Part shown: positions 15,429-25,016 of the stretch, piece after piece
How the letters are laid out: each line of letters starts with the position of its first letter
How positions within the stretch are numbered: the first letter of the stretch is position 1
Assembly: GCF_018491765.1 (NCBI RefSeq)
Contig: NZ_JABWCU010000011.1
Span: forward strand, 1 to 64,000
DNA from: Novosphingobium profundi
Lineage (GTDB): Bacteria; Pseudomonadota; Alphaproteobacteria; Sphingomonadales; Sphingomonadaceae
Length of the DNA: 64,000 bases
Direction of reading: 5' to 3'
The notes under the pieces: model-generated
Told to the model about the DNA's origin: nothing
What the model saw: the letters and a program-made list of their open reading frames with translations, nothing else
The model's database searches: none
Position numbers and translations under genes: made by a program

Positions 15429-16529
15429 ATGGCACCCAATTCCCATTCGAACGTGCGCCGCTTCGCTCCTGACGAGAGCGATCCGCGTGACGGCCAGGGC
15501 GCCGAGGTCATCGATCTCGCCACCCGCAATGTCCTGCCGCAGGTCACCCAGCGCAAGAAGGCCGATGGCCTGGGCCTTGCCGCAGGCGTGCTCATCGTCG
15601 CCGCGCTCGGTGGTCTGACACTCTGGACGATGGACGCGGCGCGCAACGCGCCGGTCCAGCCCGACCTGGCCGCGACACCTGCGATCCAGCCCGCGACACC
15701 CGCGCCGGCGCCGTTGACCCCGCAGCGCCCGCTGCCCGCACCGATGCCGGCCGCCCCGCTCGCCGCGCCCGCGCCCGCGCCGGTGCTGGCGGCTGCGCCC
15801 AATGCGGCTCCGGCGGCGCAGGGCAATCCCTTCGCCAATCCGACCGTGGTCTACGATTCCAGTGCCGGACCGGCCGGCGCCGCCGCGCCCGCGCCCGGTC
15901 CAGGTGCGCCCGGGGACGCGAAGGCGCCCGCAGGTGGTGACGATTTCGCCGCGCGCATCGGCGGCACCAACGCCACCGCCTCGGCGGCGCGCTCGTTCAA
16001 CCCGGCGACCACCGTCACGCAAGGCACGCTGATCCCGGCGGTGCTCGAAACCGCGATCGACACCGAAGTGCCTGGCTACGTGCGCGCCATCGTCTCGACC
16101 GACGTGCGCAGCTTCGACGGTCGCCACGTGCTGATCCCGCGCTCCTCGCGCCTGATCGGCCAGTACAAGAGCGGGCTGACCGCGGGCCAGAAGCGCGCCT
16201 ATGTGATCTGGACGCGCGTGATCCGGCCCGACGGGGTCTCGGTCGACATCGGCTCGCCCGCGATTGCCTTCGGTGGCGAAACGGGCCTGTCGGGCAAGGT
16301 CAACACGCATTTCTTCGCGCGCTTCGGCTCGGCGATCCTGCTCTCGGTGGTCGACGGGCTCACCGCGCTCGCCTCGAGCGGGTCCTCGGTGGTCATCGCG
16401 GGCGGCTCTTCGGCGGCCGCGCAGGCCGTGCAGGGCAATTCGCAGATCGGCCCGACGATCCGCGTGCGCCAGGGCGAGCCGATCCGCGTGTTCACCGCCA
16501 AGGACCTCGACTTCGGTCCGGTTCAGTGA
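15429..16529 (+). CDS. virB10: VirB10/TrbI-like core complex protein
   Basis: This 366-residue protein has a cytoplasmic N-terminus, one membrane segment GLAAGVLIVAALGGLTLWTM (about 45-64), and a long Pro/Ala-rich periplasmic linker (about 75-150). The C-terminal beta-barrel domain contains LIPAVLETAIDTEVPGYVRA, LIPRSSRLIGQYKSG and GQKRAYVIWTRV. VirB10 spans both membranes and gates the outer-membrane pore. All family blocks are present and the length is normal. Proline codons dominate the linker, as usual. Confidence 0.93.
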   Translation: MAPNSHSNVRRFAPDESDPRDGQGAEVIDLATRNVLPQVTQRKKADGLGLAAGVLIVAALGGLTLWTMDAARNAPVQPDLAATPAIQPATPAPAPLTPQRPLPAPMPAAPLAAPAPAPVLAAAPNAAPAAQGNPFANPTVVYDSSAGPAGAAAPAPGPGAPGDAKAPAGGDDFAARIGGTNATASAARSFNPATTVTQGTLIPAVLETAIDTEVPGYVRAIVSTDVRSFDGRHVLIPRSSRLIGQYKSGLTAGQKRAYVIWTRVIRPDGVSVDIGSPAIAFGGETGLSGKVNTHFFARFGSAILLSVVDGLTALASSGSSVVIAGGSSAAAQAVQGNSQIGPTIRVRQGEPIRVFTAKDLDFGPVQ

Positions 16530-16550
16530 TCGCAGGGAGCCGTAACGCGC

Positions 16551-17639
16551 ATGGCCGACGTCCTACCCTTGCCGAATGCATCCCGCACTGCGGGTGTCGC
16601 GCCAGTCATGGCTGAGGCGGGACCCGAGGCGATCGTGCCGGGGCTCGCCGAACCGGCGATGGCGCGCAGCGTCTACCTCGACGCCTATCTCGCCCCCTTG
16701 CGCCCCTGGCTCGACCGCGAAAGCGTGACCGAAATTCTGGTCAATCGCCCCGGTGAGATCTGGGTGGAGGACGCCGCTCACGCCGACGGCTCCAGCGGCA
16801 TGCGCTGCATCGCGCTGCCCGAGATGGACAACCGCCTGCTCCAGCGCCTGGCCGAGCAGGTCGCGCGCATCAGCCACCAGGGCATCAACCGCGAGCATCC
16901 GTTGCTTTCCGCGACGCTCCCCGCCTACGCCGGACAGTCGGGCGCGCGCATCCAGCTCGTCGGTCCGCCCGCCACACGCAGCAACTGGGCCATGGCGATC
17001 CGGCGCCACCGCCTCCTCAACCTGCCGCTCGACGCCTACGATCGCGGGCCGATCGTGCCCCCTCGCGAGGAGCCGACCCCCGACCCGATGGCCGAGCCGA
17101 TCGCTTTCCTGAAGGACGCCATCCGCCGCCGCCGCACGATCCTGATCTCGGGCGGCACCTCGACCGGCAAGACCACGTTCCTCAACGCCATGCTTGCCGA
17201 GATCCCGGTCCACGAACGCGTGGTGCTGGTGGAAGACACCGCCGAGCTCAAGCTGCCCGGTGCCAACGGGGTGGGCCTGATCGCGGTGAAGGGGGAGCTG
17301 GGCGAAGCGAAGGTCTCGGCCAACGACCTGCTCCAGGCCGCCTTGCGCCTGCGCCCCGATCGCATCGTGCTGGGCGAGCTGCGCGGCACCGAGACGGTCT
17401 CGTTCCTGCGCGCGATCAACACCGGGCACCCCGGCTCGTTCTCGACCGTTCACGCCAATACCCCGCGCGGCGCGCTCGAGCAGATCGCGCTCATGTCGAT
17501 GCAGTCGAACATCGGGCTCACCCGCGCCGAAACGCTCGAATACGCAGCCTCGGTGATCGACATCGTCGTCCAGCTCGACCGCCAGGACGGCAAGCGCGGC
17601 ATCAGCCAGATCGCCCAGAGCCAGTCTCTCGTCGGCTGA
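16551..17639 (+). CDS. virB11: VirB11-family secretion ATPase
   Basis: This 362-residue hexameric traffic ATPase has an N-terminal domain with LRPWLDRESVTEILVNRPGEIWVE, Walker A GGTSTGKTTF (about 201-210), an Asp box VLVEDTAELKL, Walker B LRPDRIVLGELRG and a His box GHPGSFSTVHAN. All are intact. It energises VirB-type secretion or pilus assembly with VirB4. It is last in the operon. The next gene, ppx, converges after 18 bases. No virD4 coupling protein or relaxase follows. Confidence 0.95.
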   Translation: MADVLPLPNASRTAGVAPVMAEAGPEAIVPGLAEPAMARSVYLDAYLAPLRPWLDRESVTEILVNRPGEIWVEDAAHADGSSGMRCIALPEMDNRLLQRLAEQVARISHQGINREHPLLSATLPAYAGQSGARIQLVGPPATRSNWAMAIRRHRLLNLPLDAYDRGPIVPPREEPTPDPMAEPIAFLKDAIRRRRTILISGGTSTGKTTFLNAMLAEIPVHERVVLVEDTAELKLPGANGVGLIAVKGELGEAKVSANDLLQAALRLRPDRIVLGELRGTETVSFLRAINTGHPGSFSTVHANTPRGALEQIALMSMQSNIGLTRAETLEYAASVIDIVVQLDRQDGKRGISQIAQSQSLVG

Positions 17640-17657
17640 GGTCGGGCGGCGGGGCGC

Positions 17658-19145
17658 CTAGGGCGTGATCGCCGTTCCATCGGGCCCGACGACGTTCCAT
17701 TCGCGGCCCAGCCATTCGGCGAGCGCCTTCAGGTCCTTGGCGGCCGAAGCGTTGTAGAGCGGCAGGGCCCGTTCGCCCAAGTGCAGCGTGATGCGTTCGG
17801 GGGTGGCTGCGAGCCGGGTCAGGCCGAGCGCCGAAAGGCACCCGCCGTGGAGGCGCCGGCACAGGCGAATGGCGAGCCCCCAGCCGATCGCGTGGTCGAG
17901 ATCCTCGCGGCTGGCGAGGCGGGGGAAGGGATCGGGCGTACCCGATAGCCCGGCGCTGGCGAAGACGGTCATCGCCATCATCCCGCGACCGCGCATGTCG
18001 AGCCCGATCCAGCGCTTGCGCAGCGCCCAGGTCGTTGCTTCTTCGGTGCGCAAGTTGGGCTCGGTGCGCATCGCGGCGAGCGCCAGCAGCGTGGAAGCCT
18101 GGCGCAAGTCGCGGTCGCGCCCGTCATCGTCGTCGCAGACAGGGGCGGTCCAGTCGGCGACCGAGACCGCTTCCTCGGCCGAGACCCTTGCAGCGAGCGC
18201 GAACCCCGCGACGCTGGCCAGCATCGGCGGCTCGGCCTGCACCTGCGGTTCGAGCTGGGCGTAGAGCAGCCCTTCGCGAAGGCCCCAGGACGAGAACACC
18301 ACTTCGCTCGGTTGAAGCACTTTCACCACTTCGCCGAGCAGGGCGGCCGCGTCGGGCAGGCTGGCGAGGCGCGAGGAGGAAATGCGCGGGTCGGGGTCCT
18401 CGATCTTGCCCCGTGCGAACCGGCGCGCCCCGGAAATTACCTCCTCGGCCGACAAGGTGAAGCCGTGGGGATCGTCGACCGGCCATTGCAGTTCGCGCAT
18501 CGCCTGAAGCGCGAGCGCGCGCCAGGAGCCGCCCACGATGTAGAGCGGTTCGCCTTGCGCCGTGCGCCACGTGTCGGCCTCGATCCGGCCACGCACGAGG
18601 GCCGCGAACGTCGCCGCCCCTTCGCGCCGCAATTCGGGCAGGCGCAAGGTGCCGAAGGGCATGGTGATGCCGTGGCGCGCGATCTCGCCGTTCTCCACGC
18701 CGATCAGTTCGAGGCTGCCGCCGCCAAGGTCGGCCACCGTGCCGTGCGCGCCGGGGAAGGCGGCCAAGACCGCGTTGGCGCTGGCACGGGCTTCCTCGTC
18801 GCCCGAGAGCAGGCGCGGGGAGAGGCCGAAGGCGCGCACCGCGTCGAGGAACTGGGGGCCGTTCGAGGCGTCGCGCGCGGCCGCCGTCGCCACGCAGTCG
18901 ACGTCGCGCACGCGGTGCAGCGCGAGCAGGCGGGCAAAGCGCGCGAGCGCGCCGAGCGCGGTCTTGAGCGCCTTTTCCGACAAGGTGCCGTCGCGGTCGA
19001 GGTCGCGCCCGAGGCGGGCGTTGACCTTCTCATTGAGCATCACCACCGGCGCGCGCAGCGGCCCGTTGTAGATGACGAGGCGCACGGTGTTCGAGCCGAT
19101 GTCGATTATCGCGCGCTTTTCGTTCGAGTGGCTGATGCCGATCAT
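17658..19145 (-). CDS. ppx: Ppx/GppA-family exopolyphosphatase
   Basis: This 495-residue protein has the actin-like ATPase N-terminal motif IIDIGSNTVRLVIY, a second phosphate motif VADLGGGSLELIGV, and the core GTLRLPEL region. A C-terminal HD-like helical extension follows (about 320-495). It removes terminal phosphate from polyphosphate or hydrolyses pppGpp. Which one dominates cannot be told from sequence. It lies 65 bases downstream of ppk on the same strand, so polyphosphate synthesis and breakdown are probably co-transcribed. This adds to the phosphate theme of the left third. Confidence 0.9.
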   Translation of the reverse strand: MIGISHSNEKRAIIDIGSNTVRLVIYNGPLRAPVVMLNEKVNARLGRDLDRDGTLSEKALKTALGALARFARLLALHRVRDVDCVATAAARDASNGPQFLDAVRAFGLSPRLLSGDEEARASANAVLAAFPGAHGTVADLGGGSLELIGVENGEIARHGITMPFGTLRLPELRREGAATFAALVRGRIEADTWRTAQGEPLYIVGGSWRALALQAMRELQWPVDDPHGFTLSAEEVISGARRFARGKIEDPDPRISSSRLASLPDAAALLGEVVKVLQPSEVVFSSWGLREGLLYAQLEPQVQAEPPMLASVAGFALAARVSAEEAVSVADWTAPVCDDDDGRDRDLRQASTLLALAAMRTEPNLRTEEATTWALRKRWIGLDMRGRGMMAMTVFASAGLSGTPDPFPRLASREDLDHAIGWGLAIRLCRRLHGGCLSALGLTRLAATPERITLHLGERALPLYNASAAKDLKALAEWLGREWNVVGPDGTAITP

Positions 19146-19210
19146 GCGTTCCAGGCGAATCCGTATCGGGGCACTGCTGTGTCCCCTAATGGCAGAAGTT
19201 GGCCCCTATG

Positions 19211-21454
19211 TCAGATATTGCCACGCCGAAGCGAGAGCTTGGGGACCTTTCGTCCACTGGCAAGCGATGCGCCGCGTCCCGAAAGCGAAGGATTGGTCAT
19301 GAAATAACGGTGGAGATTGAAGGGCTCCTCGACCTCGCCGACCCGCTCGGAAGTGCCGTCGGGGTGGAGCAGCCAGGACTGTTCGGTGTCGAGCAGGTTG
19401 GCGAGCAGGACCTGGTCGAGCACCTGGTCGTGGATCGTCTTGTTGCGCATCGGGATCATGATCTCGACGCGCCGGTCGAGGTTGCGGCTCATGCCGTCGG
19501 CCGAGGTGATCAGCACTTCGGCCTGGCGGCTGGGCAGGTCCGCGCCGTTGGCGAAGGCCCAGATGCGGCTGTGCTCGAGGAAGCGGCCGATCACCGACTT
19601 GACCGAGATGTTCTCCGAGAAACCCTCGATCCCCGGGCGCAGGCAGCAGATGCCGCGCACCACCAGCGTGATCTCCACCCCCGCCTGGCTGGCGGCGTAG
19701 AGGTGATCGATGAGGTCGGGATCGGTCAGCGAGTTCATCTTGGCCCAGATCGCGGCGGGCTTGCCGGCTTTGGCGTTTGCCGTCTCGGCCTCGATCAGCT
19801 CGTAGAGGCGCGAGCGCAGCGTCATCGGCGAGATCGAGAGCAGCTCGGTTTCCTCGGGTTCGACGTAGCCGGTGATGAAGTTGAACAGCTTGCCCGCGTC
19901 GCGCCCTGCCGCCGGGTCGGCGGTGAAGTAGGACAAGTCGGTGTACACGCGCGCGGTGATCGGATGGTAGTTGCCCGTCCCGAAGTGGCAGTAGGTGCGG
20001 TAGCCATCGGTCTCGCGGCGCACCACGATCGAGGTCTTGGCGTGGGTCTTCCAGTCGATGAAGCCGTAGATCACCTGGACGCCCGCGCGTTCGAGCTGGC
20101 CCGCCCAGAGCAGGTTCTGCTCCTCGTCGAAGCGGGCCTTGATCTCGACCACCGCGGTCACCGACTTGCCCTGTTCGGCCGCGGCGATGAGCGCGTTGAT
20201 GATGCCCGACTGCTTGCCCGCGCGGTAGAGCGTCTGCTTGATCGCGACGACGTCGGGATCGCGCGCGGCCTGGCGCAGGAAGTCGATCACCACCTCGAAG
20301 CTCTCGTAGGGGTGGTGGATGATGATGTCCTTCTCGCGGATCGCCGCGAAGATGTCGCCATCGTGTTCGAGCACGCGTTCGGGGTAGCGCGGCGAATAGG
20401 GCTCGAACTTCAGTTCGGGGCGGTCCTCGTCGCACAGCGCCGAGACGCCCGAGAAGCCGATCAGTCCTTCGGTCTTCATGATCAGCGCCTGGTCGAGCCC
20501 GAGCTGACCGCGCAGCATGTCCTCGGCGGCCGGATCGAACTTGCCCTGGAGCTGGAGTACGATGACGAGGCCGCGGCGGCGGCGCTGGATCGCGCTGCGG
20601 AAGTAGCGCACGAGGTCTTCGGCGTCTTCCTCGATCTCCAGGTCGCTGTCGCGCAGGATGCGGAACACGCCATGGCCGCCCACCTTGAAGCCGGGGAACA
20701 GCGTACCCGCGTTGCGGCAGATGAGGTCCTCGATCGAGATCCAGGCGGCTTCCTCGCCCGGGATGCGCACGAAGCGCGGCAGCGGCGCCGGGATCAGCAC
20801 CATCTCCATGACCGGCGCGTTGTCGGCGATGCGGCTGAGGGAAAAGAGCACCCCGATGCCCTGGTTGGCGACGAAGGGGAAGGGGTGCGCGGGGTCGATC
20901 GCCTGGGGCGTGATCACCGGCATGATGTCGGTCGCGAAATAGTCACGCAGCCATTGCTCACGCGCGTCGTCGAGGCGGCTGTCGCCCACGACGTGGATGT
21001 CGGCCGCAGCCAGTTCGGCCTTGAGCCCGGCCCAGGTTTCCTGCTGGATCGTCTCGAGCTCGAGCACCTTCTCGTGCGTGGCCGCGAGCGCCTGGCCCGG
21101 GGTCAGTCCGTCGATCGAGGCTTCCTCGATCGAGCGGCGCACCTGCCCGGCAAGGCCCGCCACGCGCACCATCAGGAATTCGTCGATGTTGCTGCCCGAG
21201 ATCGAGAGGAAGCGCAGCCGCTCGAGCAGCGGGTAGTTCATGTTCGAGGCTTCGGCGAGGACGCGCTCGTTGAAGGCGAGCCAGCTCAGTTCGCGGTTGA
21301 AGTAGCGTTCGGGCATCGTGGCAAGCGCGGCGACGTCGGGCGAGGAGACGTCGGGCGCGGCGATCTCGCAGGCCTTGGCCGGGCCTTGCGTCTTCGCGTC
21401 CGTCGGGCCTGTCTGGGGCGCATCCTGCATCACGGTACCTGTCGATCCTTCCAT
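19211..21454 (-). CDS. ppk1: Polyphosphate kinase Ppk1
   Basis: This 747-residue enzyme polymerises the gamma-phosphate of ATP into polyphosphate. The N-domain opens [19 protein letters not shown], the family signature. The head domain follows, then the C1/C2 catalytic domains with the HFGTGNYHP block holding the autophosphorylated His and [11 protein letters not shown] with the second essential His. The first about 45 residues are a variable Ala/Thr/Pro leader. An internal ATG at codon 9 (MQDAPQTG) is an alternative start. It precedes ppx, giving the common ppk-ppx order. I see no PHO-box-like site directly before it. Confidence 0.95.
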   Translation of the reverse strand: MEGSTGTVMQDAPQTGPTDAKTQGPAKACEIAAPDVSSPDVAALATMPERYFNRELSWLAFNERVLAEASNMNYPLLERLRFLSISGSNIDEFLMVRVAGLAGQVRRSIEEASIDGLTPGQALAATHEKVLELETIQQETWAGLKAELAAADIHVVGDSRLDDAREQWLRDYFATDIMPVITPQAIDPAHPFPFVANQGIGVLFSLSRIADNAPVMEMVLIPAPLPRFVRIPGEEAAWISIEDLICRNAGTLFPGFKVGGHGVFRILRDSDLEIEEDAEDLVRYFRSAIQRRRRGLVIVLQLQGKFDPAAEDMLRGQLGLDQALIMKTEGLIGFSGVSALCDEDRPELKFEPYSPRYPERVLEHDGDIFAAIREKDIIIHHPYESFEVVIDFLRQAARDPDVVAIKQTLYRAGKQSGIINALIAAAEQGKSVTAVVEIKARFDEEQNLLWAGQLERAGVQVIYGFIDWKTHAKTSIVVRRETDGYRTYCHFGTGNYHPITARVYTDLSYFTADPAAGRDAGKLFNFITGYVEPEETELLSISPMTLRSRLYELIEAETANAKAGKPAAIWAKMNSLTDPDLIDHLYAASQAGVEITLVVRGICCLRPGIEGFSENISVKSVIGRFLEHSRIWAFANGADLPSRQAEVLITSADGMSRNLDRRVEIMIPMRNKTIHDQVLDQVLLANLLDTEQSWLLHPDGTSERVGEVEEPFNLHRYFMTNPSLSGRGASLASGRKVPKLSLRRGNI

Positions 21455-21579
21455 CTGTCCCCCTGGCGGCGCGAGGCTTCAAAAGCGAGCCACCTGCCAC
21501 GTCTCCATTACCGTTTCGCGGCAATCGAGGCTCGTCCGTTACACTGTACTGAATTCTGCTGTGAGGCCAAGTGAACAGC

Positions 21580-21592
21580 GTTGCAGTGCAAC
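21580..21592. repeat. Short palindrome before the transglutaminase operon
   Basis: GTTGCA-G-TGCAAC is a perfect inverted repeat 26 bases upstream of the ATG at 21618, flanked by two direct copies of AACAGCG. It could be an operator or a 5' hairpin. No regulator is indicated. Confidence 0.3.
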
Positions 21593-21617
21593 AGCGTTTC
21601 GCGCAAAGTCATGCGCG

Positions 21618-24600
21618 ATGATCAAAGCGGCTCTGCACCACCTCACACGCTACCGCTATTCCAAGCGGATAAAGCTCGGCCCCCAGGTAATCCGGCTGCG
21701 CCCGGCGCCGCATTCGCGCACGGCGGTGCCCAATTACTCATTGAAGATCTCTCCGCCCGAACATTTCATCAACTGGCAGCAGGACCCGCACGGCAACTGG
21801 CTCGCGCGGATCGTCTTCCCGGATCCGATCGACCATTTCCAGATCGAGGTCGACCTGCTCGCCGAACTGGCGGTGATCAACCCGTTCGATTTCTTCGTCG
21901 AGCCCGACGCCGAGGAATATCCCTTCCAGTACACCGAGGCGATGAAGGCGGACCTTGCCGCCTATTTCGAGGTCGAGAAGCAGGGGCCGCTGTTCGAGGC
22001 GCTAGTGGCCCAGTACGCAGGGCACGAGGGGCGCACGGTCGATTTCCTCGTCGAGATCAACCGCCAGCTCGAACAGCGCATCGATTACGTGATCCGCATG
22101 GAAGCTGGCGTGATGACCCCCGAGGAGACGCTCGAGGCGGGCAAGGGCTCGTGCCGCGATTCGGCCTGGCTGCTGGTGCACCTCTTGCGCCGCCTTGGCT
22201 TTGCCGCGCGTTTCGTCTCGGGCTATTCGATCCAGCTGGTCGCCGACGTGCTGCCCAAGGAGGGGCCGCAAGGTGTGCTCCAGGACGTCACCGACCTCCA
22301 CGCCTGGGCCGAGGCCTTCGTGCCCGGCGCGGGCTGGATCGCGCTCGACGCGACCTCGGGCATGTTCGCGGGCGAGGGGCACATCCCCCTTTGCGCCGCG
22401 CCGCACTACCGTTCGGCCACTCCGATCGAGGGGCTCGCCGAGCCGGCCGAAGTCGATTTCCACTTCGAGATGGACGTCAGCCGCATCGCCGAGGCGGTGC
22501 GCATCACAAAGCCGTTCACCGAGGAGCGCTGGGAGAACCTGCTGGCGCTCGGTGACCGGGTCGATGCGGACCTCGTTGCGGGCGGGGTCAACCTGACCAT
22601 GGGCGGCGAGCCGACCTTCATCGCCGATGGCGATTTCGAGGCGGGCGAGTGGAACGGCGAGGCGGTGGGGCCGACCAAGGCTGCCTATGCCGACAGGCTG
22701 ATCCGGCTCCTGCGCCAGAAGTTCGCGCCGGGCTCGCTGCTCCACCACGGGCAGGGCAAGTGGTATCCCGGAGAGACGCTGCCGCGCTGGGGCTATTCGA
22801 TCTACTGGCGCAAGGACGGCGAGCCGATCTGGCGCGACGATGCGCTGCTGGCGGGTGAAAAGCCCTTGGAGAAAGGCGGCGATCCCGATCCTGTCCCTTC
22901 GCTCGATGTCGAACAGGCTGCCAAGGTCCTGATGATGGCGGCGACGAACCTGGGCGTCGAGCCCGATTTCGTCCAGCCGGTCTACGAGGACGCGGGCGTG
23001 TGGATGCTGCGCGAGGACGAGCTGCCGGTGAACACCACGCCGATGGACCCCGCGATCGAGGACGAGGAGCTCGCGCGACGCTTCAAGCGCACCTACCGCC
23101 GCGGAATGGAGCGGCCGGTCGGCTTCGTGCTGCCGATCCAGCGCTGGCAGACCAAGGTCGCGCCGATCCGCCGCCACTGGCAGAGTGAGCTGTGGCGGGT
23201 GCGCAAGGGCGTGCTGACGGCGGTTCCGGGCGACAGTTCGCTCGGCTACCGCCTGCCGCTCGGTTCGCTGCCGCATGTGGCCCCGGCCAATTACCCCTAC
23301 ATCCACCCGCGCGACACCGCCGAGGAGCGCGAGCCGTTGGCCGACATCCGCCGCCAGGTCACCGAGCGCGGGCGCCAGATGCGCGAGGCCATGTCCGGCG
23401 AGCGCGGGACGAACCAGCGCTTCGAGACGGTGCCCGAGCCCGCCAGTTTCGGCGAGGCGATCGTCGAGCAGGACATCATCGAGGGCGCGGTGCGCACCGC
23501 GCTCACCGTCGAGCCGCGCGGTGACTACCTCGCGGTGTTCATCCCGCCCACCGAGTGGCTCGAGGACTACCTCGAACTGGTCGCGGCGATCGAGCAAGTG
23601 GCCGAGGACACCGGTTTGCCGGTGCGGATCGAAGGCTATCCCCCGCCGCCCGACCCGCGCCTCACCGTGCTCAAGGTCACGCCTGATCCGGGCGTGATCG
23701 AGGTCAACATCCACCCCGCCGCCTCGTGGCGCGAGAGCGTGGAGATCACCGAGACGCTTTACGACTGCGCGCGCGAGGTGGGCCTCACCGCCGACAAGTT
23801 CATGGTCGACGGGCGCTCGATCGGCACGGGCGGGGGCAACCACATCGTGCTTGGCGGCCCGAGCCTGCTCGACAGCCCGTTCATCCGCCGCCCGGACCTG
23901 CTCAAGAGCTTCGTCCTCTACTGGCAGCGCCATCCCTCGCTCAGCTACCTTTTCTCGGGCCTCTTCATCGGCCCGACGAGCCAGGCCCCGCGCATCGACG
24001 AGGCGCGCCACGATGCCTTGTACGAGCTCGAGATCGCGCTGGCACAGGTGCCGGGGCCCGAGGCGTTGCAGCCCGCGCCCTGGGTGGTGGACCGCCTGTT
24101 CCGCAATTTGCTGGTCGACGTCACCGGCAACACCCATCGCACCGAGATCTGCATCGACAAGCTGTTCTCGCCCGACGGGCCCACGGGCCGGCTTGGCCTT
24201 GTCGAGTTCCGCGGTTTCGAGATGCCGCCCGACGGCAAGATGAGCCTGGCGCAGCAACTGCTCCTGCGCGCGCTCACCGCATGGTTCTGGAAGGAGCCGC
24301 AGCAGGGCGAACTGGTGCGCTGGGGCACCCAGCTCCACGACAAGTTCATGCTCGGCGCCTTCGTGTGGGAGGATTTCCTCGACGTGCTTGGGGACCTGTC
24401 CCGTGCAGGCTATGATTTCGATCCGGCCTGGTTCGAGGCGCAGCGCATGTTCCGCTTCCCGGTCCACGGCGAAGTCGAGGGCGGCGGGGTCAGCCTCGAG
24501 ATCAGCCACGCGCTCGAACCCTGGAACGTCCTCGGCGAAACCGGCGCGATCGGCGGCACCGTGCGCTATGTCGACAGTTCGACCGAGCGGCTTCAGGTGC

Positions 24601-25016
24601 GCGCGAAGGGCCTCGTCAAGGGGCGTCACGTGATCACCTGCAATGGGCGGCGCGTGCCCCTGACGCCGGTCGGGTCCGGCGCGGGTATGGGCGAGGGCGT
24701 GGGCGGCGTGCGCTACAAGGCCTGGTGGCCGGCCGAGTGCCTCCATCCGCTGCTGCCCCCGCACACCCCGCTGACCTTCGACATCTTCGACTTGTGGAAC
24801 GGGCGTTCGCTGGGCGGGTGCGTCTATGAGGTCGCGCACCCCGGCGGGCGCAACTACGACACCGTGCCCGTCAACGGCTACGAGGCCGAGGCGCGGCGCA
24901 AGGCGCGCTTCACCCCGCATGGCCATTCGCCCGGCTCGATGGCCCTGCCGCCCGAGGAAATGCCGGGCGAATTTCCCCATTCGCTCGACCTCAGACGACC
25001 GCCGCGTGTCCACTAG
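21618..25016 (+). CDS. Transglutaminase-like protein fused to DUF2126
   Basis: I start at ATG 21618 ([20 protein letters not shown]), giving 1132 residues. An N-terminal transglutaminase beta domain (about 1-85) precedes a transglutaminase core with Cys179 in [16 protein letters not shown], His228 in DLHAWAEAF and Asp244 in IALDATSG, a complete triad. The C-terminal about 830 residues are the DUF2126/COG4196 module, with [38 protein letters not shown] and [17 protein letters not shown]. It is cytosolic, with no signal peptide. It heads an operon with an ATP-grasp/alpha-E protein and a second transglutaminase. That combination is thought to make or break isopeptide bonds, but the substrate is unknown. 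Confidence 0.88.
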   Translation: MIKAALHHLTRYRYSKRIKLGPQVIRLRPAPHSRTAVPNYSLKISPPEHFINWQQDPHGNWLARIVFPDPIDHFQIEVDLLAELAVINPFDFFVEPDAEEYPFQYTEAMKADLAAYFEVEKQGPLFEALVAQYAGHEGRTVDFLVEINRQLEQRIDYVIRMEAGVMTPEETLEAGKGSCRDSAWLLVHLLRRLGFAARFVSGYSIQLVADVLPKEGPQGVLQDVTDLHAWAEAFVPGAGWIALDATSGMFAGEGHIPLCAAPHYRSATPIEGLAEPAEVDFHFEMDVSRIAEAVRITKPFTEERWENLLALGDRVDADLVAGGVNLTMGGEPTFIADGDFEAGEWNGEAVGPTKAAYADRLIRLLRQKFAPGSLLHHGQGKWYPGETLPRWGYSIYWRKDGEPIWRDDALLAGEKPLEKGGDPDPVPSLDVEQAAKVLMMAATNLGVEPDFVQPVYEDAGVWMLREDELPVNTTPMDPAIEDEELARRFKRTYRRGMERPVGFVLPIQRWQTKVAPIRRHWQSELWRVRKGVLTAVPGDSSLGYRLPLGSLPHVAPANYPYIHPRDTAEEREPLADIRRQVTERGRQMREAMSGERGTNQRFETVPEPASFGEAIVEQDIIEGAVRTALTVEPRGDYLAVFIPPTEWLEDYLELVAAIEQVAEDTGLPVRIEGYPPPPDPRLTVLKVTPDPGVIEVNIHPAASWRESVEITETLYDCAREVGLTADKFMVDGRSIGTGGGNHIVLGGPSLLDSPFIRRPDLLKSFVLYWQRHPSLSYLFSGLFIGPTSQAPRIDEARHDALYELEIALAQVPGPEALQPAPWVVDRLFRNLLVDVTGNTHRTEICIDKLFSPDGPTGRLGLVEFRGFEMPPDGKMSLAQQLLLRALTAWFWKEPQQGELVRWGTQLHDKFMLGAFVWEDFLDVLGDLSRAGYDFDPAWFEAQRMFRFPVHGEVEGGGVSLEISHALEPWNVLGETGAIGGTVRYVDSSTERLQVRAKGLVKGRHVITCNGRRVPLTPVGSGAGMGEGVGGVRYKAWWPAECLHPLLPPHTPLTFDIFDLWNGRSLGGCVYEVAHPGGRNYDTVPVNGYEAEARRKARFTPHGHSPGSMALPPEEMPGEFPHSLDLRRPPRVH

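Noticed and set aside
22002..25013. 1003-codon open frame opposite the transglutaminase-DUF2126 gene
   Set aside because: Its His/Arg/Asp-rich low-complexity protein is typical of antisense frames in GC-rich codons, and the sense gene is clearly real.
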